A stretch of DNA of 47,749 nucleotides from Chara braunii (taxonomy: Eukaryota > Streptophyta > Charophyceae > Charales > Characeae). The position numbers and the translations under genes were made by a program. Numbering within the stretch: the first letter of the stretch is position 1; the number at the start of each line of letters is the position of its first letter. Positions 41,406 through 47,749 of this stretch are shown piece by piece. The DNA is taken from assembly GCA_003427395.1 (NCBI GenBank), contig BFEA01000051.1, forward strand, positions 2,029,661 to 2,077,409. The letters are read 5' to 3'. The notes under the pieces are model-generated. The model saw nothing but the letters and a program-made list of their open reading frames with translations. It was not told the DNA's origin and did no database searches.

Positions 41406-41964
41406 TCATCTTAGGGAGAACGGCTGATCCTTTTGGAGGTCTATAGCAAGCAACACGTAGTCGTCGCGCTTGGCTATGTGCATCGGCAGAGGGTCAATAA
41501 AGTCAACAATTTTAAATTGATGACCAAAATCGTGAACAAACACTGCCTGGACCTCAATAGAGATGTGCCTCAACTCTACCCAGAAGTGATCTTTTATCAT
41601 TGATCTCTTCCTTCTTCTCGGGTAATCTTCTTTGGCAGCCAGGGGTAGATTTTGACTTGAGATTCTGCCCAGGAGATTTTCTTCCAGCTGTCTGTCTTTT
41701 TCAAACAGACAGAGGATGGTAAAGACAGTGGGTGTTATTGGCTGAATTAGATAAAAAAAATTCAGAAACAGCTTCTTCACTGCCTTCCGTTCTTTGCAGT
41801 TGATGGCAAATCCACTTGAGTTTGTCATTAGTGGATTTGCTTGCTGCATTATCAAACAAGTACCACTCATTGGCATGCTTAGTGTATATTTCATCCCTCC
41901 TTGCCAATTTGTCTACCGGATATGACTCCATGAGCATTTTCCCGCCTCCTTGATCTACGGCCAT
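41406..41964 (-). pseudogene. Unrecognised minus-strand protein of about 185 codons with a homopolymer frameshift
   Basis: The frame starts MAVDQGGGKMLMESYPVDKL at 41962-41964 and runs to about 41755, where an 8-base A-run (plus strand) shifts the frame. The second frame continues with TPTVFTILCLFEKDRQLEEN and ends QFKIVDFIDPLPMHIAKRDD followed by YVLLAIDLQKDQPFSLR. Taken together the protein looks globular and well balanced in composition, unlike the repeat-driven frames elsewhere. I recognise no family. It could be a LINE ORF1, a piece of a host gene, or an intact gene with a sequencing error in the A-run. Confidence 0.4.
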
Positions 41965-41972
41965 CTGATCTG

Positions 41973-43100
41973 AAGGAAGGAGGAAGAGAGAGAGGAAGTA
42001 GCCCTGGCTGAGGACAGATTCCTCTAGGGAATCTTCAGATCTTCAGCCAGTGTGCCAGCAGGACCAATAGCAGGATGTGCAACATTCACTGTTTTATCTT
42101 GCATTGTTTGTCCAACTCTTTGTGCCCCACGATGGCGTTGTTGCTTGAGAGTCAAGACCTTGTAGTTATGGGTTTCCCGGTTGTGAGGTCTGTCCTGAGA
42201 GGCTGTGTTGTTTTTTTGGCCCCGTTCTGTTCCTCTCTCTCTTCTTTTGTGAGCATCTCATCATCATCAACATCAGAGCTGGTTATTTGTTGATTTTGAT
42301 GATTAGTTACTCCTTTTTTTTTTCTTTTTTTTTTCAGGCTCAATCTGATCTTCTTTTTTTTTCTTTTTTTTTGGGGGGGGGAGACAAATGCTCCAATCTA
42401 TTCGTGGGGAGCCACACATGCTGGGAACCAGGCCCAACATCCCATATGAAGTATACTTGAGTATACTGCTAACCTATTAAGCCAACTGCTCATGAAACCA
42501 CCTCAGAAGGACTAATAGGAAAGCCAGAAGTCCTACGTTTCAGGACACCCACCGTCAATTCTCTTTATCCTGCATTTGAGTGTGCTGGATGCGGTCCTTG
42601 TTTGTGTGCTTCCTTGTCCCATCAGATTCTGTGAGCTCTCTTTCCTTCTTGCTTTCTTCAGGTGAAATTTCATTCTGCCGCTGATTGTTTTGTGACTGAG
42701 ATTCGATTGTTTTCGGGGCGTTGCCCTTGCTTGGGCCAGTGACCGCCTGAATCCCGCTTGGTCTGCTATAGGGGAAGGAGCCCAGGTGTTGCACAACAGA
42801 GTGACGCATCGCCCCCTGATAGAAGAGGAGGGAGTTATTCCCCCCGAGCTCGCTCTCCTTGCTGGAATTGTCATGTTTATCAGTGTTACAGCTGCGTGAT
42901 GCCACTCTCTTATCCCTCTATATGAAGTGTTGGGTAGGTGGTGAGGGATAGCAGAGGAAGTTGGGTTGCAGTGTAAGGATCTAGAGTTGGATGGGGTGAA
43001 GAAGCTACTGAGTTAAAAAAGAAAAAGAAAAAAAGATTGGGTTTTCTTGTTTTTACCTTTGCATCCTCTTCGGAGCACTCGCCATGCTAATCTTCTCTTC
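41973..43100. other. Mostly unassigned; LINE tail and T-runs at 42310-42460
   Basis: T-rich runs at 42314-42335 and 42353-42371 precede CTATTCGTGGGGAGCCACAC (about 42397-42460), the minus-strand LINE tail family. A minus-strand frame at 42555-42905 (MASRSCNTDKHDNSSKESEL, polar, Gln/Glu/Lys-rich) is open for 116 codons but shows no domain. Bases 43081-43097 contain, on the minus strand, GAGAAGATTAGCATGGC, identical to an internal part of U6 snRNA. Confidence 0.4.
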
Positions 43101-43316
43101 TTCCCCCGAATACAACGTGCGGGCATTATAGCTGTATCTAGACTGAAAGATGCCTAAAAAAAAAAAAAAAAAAAAAAAAGAACAAGAAGCTATTGGGTAT
43201 GAGATGAGGTTGATCATGAGGTGATCGACGGTCGTGATTGTGATTCTATTTGGTCTTTGGGGCGCGGTAGTATCCTACCGTATTTGGATATTTTTCAGAC
43301 TTGTAAACTATCCCTA

Positions 43317-43421
43317 CCTTCTTCCCCCGAATACAACGTACGGTCATTATAGTTGTATCTAGACTGAAACATGCCTCAAATACAGCTACAATGACCGTAC
43401 GTTGTATTCCGGGGAAGAAGG
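43317..43421. repeat. Long hairpin with 42-base arms
   Basis: Bases 43317-43358 and 43380-43421 are inverted copies with three mismatches; the loop is 21 bases. The arms begin CCTTCTTCCCC and contain ACGTACGGTCATT. A third, direct copy of the arm is at about 43099-43144, and a shorter match lies at 18211-18235. A transcript through it would fold into a stem long enough to be processed into small RNAs, but nothing shows that it is transcribed. Confidence 0.85.
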
Positions 43422-43429
43422 TAGTGCAT

Positions 43430-44147
43430 ATGGTTCCCATTCAATTATCTACCCCTTTGTTGACTCTGCTACTGGTAGTCTTAATCACTGAAGTCTCCCG
43501 AAGGGTGAGGTCTAGAGAGGATATAGTGGTTGATGACTCTATCCTCCAATGCAAGTCCATGACAATGTACTACTGTCTGTGCTTCCTCACTGTTGAAAAC
43601 AGGTAGGATCGCCTCCGTCCTACCTTATTTGGTAGAGAACGCCATCTCCAGTCTAGAAGAGCTACAGCAGTGAGGATGGCAAAGTCCTAACGCTGAGTTT
43701 AGTGAACAAGGAAGACGGATTAGAGTATATACTTTTGTTACAGAGGAAGACACCAGACTGGAATTATACACATTGGGAATACTTCACACGTCATTCGTCT
43801 CGGTTCTTTGTATCTTGGATTATTTCAAATTGTTCTGAGAACTTCTGAAACTGGACCTACATTGTTTGACTTCAGAGGTAAAAGTGATGTTCAGGGATCG
43901 TGGTTAGCTGCGGATTTGTAGAGGGTGGAAGCCAATCAAATGGCCAACCGTGGTCTTCTGCCAGGTCAGCGATGGTACCATGAGGAGGGCATGCGGCCGG
44001 GTTAGGTCTCGAAGATTGAACAGAATAGCTACGTCTGCTGTTGGATTACCGATAGCATCACTGAGAATGAATGGCTTGCTAGAGGTAATGTTTTGGTGTA
44101 GTCCATAATGTTTTCATTACTTCCAGCAGGTTCTTAATCGTAGCAGG

Positions 44148-44199
<52 letters not shown>

Positions 44200-44250
44200 C
44201 CACCACTACTAACTGTTCTCAGGTATTCCTACAAGGGACGCTGGGCCCAG
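43430..44250. other. Unassigned stretch ending in a (TCA)n microsatellite
   Basis: No gene was recognised. (ATC/TCA)n occupies about 44148-44200, about 17 units, followed by CACCACCAC. An A-run of about 20 lies at 44274-44294. Confidence 0.6.
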
Positions 44251-44540
44251 TTTCAAGGGAGCTTGTATGAATTAAAAAAAAAAAAAAAAAAAACTCCCCT
44301 CTGAATCCAGGATCTGCCAAAGTTGCCTGTGGTGTCCCCTGCAGGTCATGGCTCCCCCCTGCTGGCCACGGCTCCCCTTCCTCGTCGCAGATAAAGATGT
44401 TTCAGAAATATGCTGTGCAAGGACTTCTTCCACGACAGCAACTGGCCCATCGAAGAAGCTCGGTTCTGATGCTTCTAGCTGACCCCTGGCCGGTATCGCC
44501 CACCTACAGGTTGGGCGCAGCCCCCGCATGTTCCCTTGTG

Positions 44541-44926
44541 GAGTTCTGGAGGCCAGCAATGATACAAAGGCCGCCGATGAAAATTATGAAGAGCAGCCGA
44601 ACGAACGCCAGACCAGCCCGTGAAGAATGCAATATGGGTTATATTCCCACTTTGGACTACAGCCTGAAAGGCAGTGGTGGTTTAAGCCCAGCCAATTCAA
44701 TCGCCTGCTGGCTTCTACAGGGTTCCCTGTACCTGAAAGGCCGTCCTGTCCAGATTTAACAGGCGATTGAATTGGCTGGGCTTAAACCACCACTGCCTTT
44801 CAGGCTGTAGTCCAAGGTGGGAATATAACCCATATTGCATTCTTCACGGGCTGGTCTGGCGTTCGTTCGGCTGCTGTTCATAATTTTCATCGGCGGCCTT
44901 TGTATCATTGCTGGCCTCCAGAACTC
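44541..44926. repeat. Near-perfect inverted repeat with 167-bp arms
   Basis: 44541-44707 and 44760-44926 are reverse complements, with only about two mismatches seen by eye (one at CCCACTTTGG/CCACCTTGG, one at GAAGAGCAG/GAACAGCAG). The loop is 52 bases. Both strands therefore encode the same peptide, including ARPAREECNMGYIPTLDYSL. The outer end of the right arm (ATCGGCGGCCTTTGTATCAT) is present once more at 44949. It may be a foldback element, an inverted duplication of a coding fragment, or an assembly palindrome. Confidence 0.9.
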
Positions 44927-45028
44927 ACGTATGCCGTTGATAAATTGTATCGGCGGCCTTTGTATCATTTCTGGCCTCAAAAACTCGCGGTGAGAGGTCG
45001 TGGCCAATGTATAGGAAAGATAGTGGTG

Positions 45029-45937
45029 TGCGAGGAAGATGAGCAATAACGAACTTCAGCAATCAAACAGCATCATACACATGAGACCAGATAGTCGTGA
45101 CCCCGAACCAAAAGCAGAATTGCATCACGAGTTTCACCAAATAAGAGCACACCAAAAGCTCATAATTGACAATGCTGGAATAGTCTCATCATCATGATCA
45201 ACGAAGAACCAATGTTGATGTCCTATCTGGCGCTCGGCGCCCAGACTACAGATGGCAGATCCTATCTAGCCTACTCTACAAAGCCGCTGATGACGTCAAC
45301 AGCTCCCCGAAGTACGAGCAGTTCTCGGCCTATGCCACACGCTTCAAGCACCAGGTATGTCTCTCGTATCACTCACAACCTCGTTCCCCAACTCACAGAT
45401 GCCACTTGCACCCAAGGACCACCATGCGCCCCATCCAGCATACAGCAGCGCAACTCGGCTATGGCTGCCTGCTCCTCCCAGCTCGCCCGTGAGCGCGTGA
45501 GCCTGGCAGGCGATAGCGCAGCAGCGCTTGCGCAACAAGCAGCCAGTGCCCAAATGTCCAATGCGTGGGCAGGCCCTTCCCTATACCGAAGTGGCCTGCC
45601 GCTGCGTGCTGTGCTGCGGTACTGGGCCCCGGCCCAGAAGCTTCCGGTAGGCCCAGGGAGGCTGAGCCTCAGACCGAAGGAAACATGCCCAGGGCCTGAG
45701 GCGGTTACCAGCACCCAACTGCCCTCAGCCTCTGTTCGGTCCACTTTGTGTATCCGGCCCAGGGCCTGCCTCAGTTACATGCAATGAAAGGCAGCCTGGG
45801 CCTGGGTGCTTCCAACGGACTGGCGCTGCGCAACTGCCTGAATTTCCCCAGTTGCGTAGTAGTCCAAAATAAGCCTCTTGCGGTCTATCGAGCCTGCCTT
45901 CACTTAGGGCGGCCGACGCTGTTGCAAATAGGGGTCA
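45029..45937 (-). mobile_element. R3 LTR, copy 2 (solo)
   Basis: It is related to 11246-12271 from TGCGAGGAAGATGAGCAATA through CTATCTGGCGCTCGG to TTCACTTAGGGCGG and GGGGTCA. It lacks the (CT)n insert and is more GC-rich in its second half. No internal domains or primer binding site lie next to it, so it appears to be a solo LTR. Orientation is given as minus from copy 1. No target duplication was recognised. Confidence 0.6.
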
Positions 45938-46198
45938 AGTAGGGCTTATCGAGGCCTTGTGGACCCCCCCCCCCCCCCCCCGCTATTGAAGCCGCGCCTA
46001 AGAACCCCCTGCGCGCTTATTTTTTGCCGAGCCTGGCCCTCGTGTACTATCCCAGGCCTGGCCAATTTCTTGGGTGGTACCAGAATGGGAAATTTCTTGG
46101 GTGGTACCGATACCGCCCCTTATGGTGGAACTGCTGCCTGCAGCTGGAACAAAATGCAGCATTAGTTTTCTAACTTTTCTTTTCACTCGTGTACCATC
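45938..46198. other. C-run and short direct repeats, no gene
   Basis: A run of about 18 C lies near 45964-45981. AATTTCTTGGGTGGTACC occurs twice between 46060 and 46115, and GTACTATCCCAGGCCTGG / GTACCATCCCAGGCCTGG occur at about 46041 and 46190. Confidence 0.7.
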
Positions 46199-46740
46199 CC
46201 AGGCCTGGTCAGAAGAGCTGTGTGAGAATACCCTGAAACGAAAAGGGCTGACGTCTCCCCTTGAGAGTGGGAGTCACATTAAAAAAGGCCGAGATGCTGC
46301 ATCTCCATTCCTGCGTACCAACGGCAGACTGGTGCGTCAGTGAAGGCATGGATGTCTCCCCCCAATGCGATGTCTGCACGCATGAATCGCTCGAGGACTC
46401 CGGTCACCAATGGTGGGAATGCATTGTGGCAAGAGGCTTCTGGGACTGGGTGAGCAGTCTGTGGCACTTCGCCTACGGCCCAGAGGTTGTCTGGACCAAA
46501 GACTTTATTCTCTATGGAAATCGTGACACTGATCTAGTGGCTGCTACATCCAATAAGTTCAGAGTCATGGGCTTTTGGGTGCTGTGGATGGCAAGGAGGG
46601 ACAGAAGATTCAATAGTAAGTACTGGTCCCCGGCAGTCATTCGCAAAAGGATCCAAGTGCGCGATCCGTAATCTCATTTGTGCAGAATGGTGGAAGGTAC
46701 GCAAGGCCAAAGGAACACTCAATAGCCCTGCAGCAAGAAG
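46199..46740 (+). pseudogene. LINE ORF2 C-terminus with zinc-binding motif (LINE-4)
   Basis: The plus-strand frame 46261-46671 reads ADWCVSEGMDVSPQCDVCTH then ESLEDSGHQWWECIVARGFW, giving C-x2-C ... H-x3-C, followed by EVVWTKDFILYGNRD and GFWVLWMARRDRRF. It is the same family as the minus-strand LINE-3 at 16.7-17.1 kb but better preserved. Upstream reverse transcriptase is missing, so this is a truncated copy. After the stop, protein-like sequence continues in other frames up to a T-rich run at 46810 that belongs to a LINE tail on the other strand. Confidence 0.78.
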
Positions 46741-46809
46741 CATAAATCAGAACACATGGAACACCAAGTTTAAATGGATATCATCGACGGACCAAGGACA
46801 GTTGGTCAT

Positions 46810-47406
46810 CTCTTTTTTTCTTTTCTTTTTTTTCTTTTTTTTTTCTTTTTTTTTATTAAGAATCGCCCGAGTGGGTGCTAGGGGTGCTGGTAAGAGCAGA
46901 CACCTCTAGCAGTCCCGGGCGGGCTCCATCTATTGGTGGGGAGCAGCACCTGCTGTAAAGCGGGTCCAGCGTCCCTGAACATTGTGCTGCATGTTGTCTG
47001 ATGCATATAATTGTGATGGTAGACAGCTGCTGGGCGCTCCCTTGAGCACCTCTAAGCGCAGCGAATAGGGAAGCAGAACTTTAGATTGCCTTAACTGCTT
47101 GCCTATCTGCCGATCTACATTGCAGCTGGGTTGAGTTGTTGTAGACTCTAGATCACATGACTGTTGACCAGGGGATTGAAAGCAGGCCTCCCCAATCCAC
47201 TCAGCTAGAAACCATTCCTGTTTCTGTGTTGGAATCTCGGCACATGACNGAATCTCGGCACATGACTGTTGACCAGGGGATTGAAAGCAGGCCTCCCCAA
47301 TCCACTCAGCTAGAAACCATTCCTGTTTCTGTGTTGGAATCTCGTTCAGACCTTCCTGCAGTTCGAATCCATTCGCACCCTGGCATATTGTGGCGGCTGA
47401 AATCAT
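46810..47406 (-). pseudogene. LINE 3' end (minus strand) with A tail
   Basis: The minus-strand frame ends GRWTRFTAGAAPHQ, nearly the same as the end of LINE-1 (GCWTRFPAGATPHQ). The shared DNA tail CTATTGGTGGGGAGCAGCAC follows (read on the plus strand at 46931), and then a T-rich run on the plus strand (46810-46855) as A tail. Sequence to the right is duplicated around a single N at 47249, so the frame there is not reliable. Confidence 0.65.
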
Positions 47407-47639
47407 CTTGAAGCACCTGTGGGACGAGGTAACAGAACAGTGGTCCCATGTTGAGGCTTGGGGAGACTGCTAGTCTACTGATTGGGAGTGGGAGAGATTG
47501 GCCTATAGAATTCGGTTTATATTTCTGTTCAGACAGCCTATCGGGCCGAGAGATTCCATAGGCAGCATACAGTAGAGTTAGCAAGTGACTTTAAGCGAAG
47601 CTGGGTAATGCTCCCTGACCGGAAATTTTGTTCCTATTT

Positions 47640-47749
47640 ATTCAGGGGACAATGGACCCGTTTTCCAGCAGGTGCAGCTCCCCACCAATGGACTGGGGTC
47701 ATCCTTAGAGCGCCTTGATCTCGTTGGTTCTCTTACCACCACGAGACCG
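47640..47749 (+). mobile_element. LINE-tail family copy in opposite orientation (partial)
   Basis: The plus strand reads ACAATGGACCCGTTTTCCAG then CAGGTGCAGCTCCCCACCAA, the complement of the tail motif seen at 12.46, 34.47, 42.4 and 46.93 kb. It continues with TTGGTTCTCTTACCACCACG, similar to CTGCTCTTACCAGCACCCC in the 46.9 kb copy, and is cut by the window end. Confidence 0.6.

Noticed and set aside
43081-43097. GAGAAGATTAGCATGGC on the minus strand as a second U6 (or U6atac-like) gene
   Set aside because: Only 17 bases are identical to U6 and neither the 5' stem nor the 3' part follows; kept only as a note.
46865-46920. tRNA-like GGTAAGAGCAGACACC as a tRNA gene
   Set aside because: An A-box-like word is present but no foldable cloverleaf or B box; it lies inside a LINE tail.

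Overview
The window looks like intergenic or heterochromatic DNA from a large, repeat-rich nuclear genome of the green plant lineage. The evidence is Ty3/gypsy elements with a chromodomain and initiator-tRNA-Met-type primer binding sites, LINEs, a tRNA-derived SINE, a U6 snRNA-like copy and an interstitial block of TTTAGGG-type telomere repeat. A charophyte alga such as Chara fits the style of the retroelement proteins, but that is inference from memory. I found no convincing intact host protein gene. Almost everything recognisable is a decayed mobile element.

Layout. 1-0.3 kb: an AT-rich direct repeat. 0.7-7.4 kb: a badly decayed Ty3/gypsy element on the plus strand (gag, zinc knuckle, protease, RT, RNase H, integrase) with many stops and frameshifts. 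7.6-10.5 kb: GC-rich, tandem-repeat-dominated DNA including a 51-bp and a 19-bp minisatellite. 11.2-12.3 kb: an LTR (family R3) with a primer binding site reading leftward. 12.67-12.85 kb: a tRNA-derived SINE with target-site duplication. 14.2-15.05 kb: a Penelope-like reverse transcriptase fragment (minus) joined head to head with a U6 snRNA-like sequence (plus). 15.26-15.41 kb: a small foldback element. 15.7-16.6 kb: a solo LTR inside a minus-strand LINE end (to 17.3 kb), then the telomere-like block.

18.55-25.96 kb: a minus-strand chromodomain Ty3/gypsy element with recognisable 3' LTR, polypurine tract, integrase, protease, gag, leader, primer binding site and truncated 5' LTR. Its RT/RNase H has been deleted so that protease runs in frame into integrase, and a 409-bp G-rich element (22019-22427) is inserted in gag. 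25.96-28.32 kb: a related element carrying a very long purine-rich tract and a 310-base assembly gap. 28.3-36.6 kb: two minus-strand LINE copies, one interrupted by a second copy of the solo LTR. 37.9-41.4 kb: a second, longer Penelope-like element on the plus strand with a Pro/Gly-rich ORF1 and an RT ORF. 41.4-47.7 kb: unknown ORFs, two foldback structures (one with 167-bp arms), a second R3 LTR, a LINE end and LINE tails.

The parts do not act as one pathway; they are layers of nested insertions. The most useful signals are two LTR families with reconstructable insertion sites, two Penelope-like copies, a U6/retroelement junction, two related elements that share a head but carry different low-complexity cores, and two long hairpins. 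Three single-N joints are flanked by exact duplications and are probably assembly artefacts.
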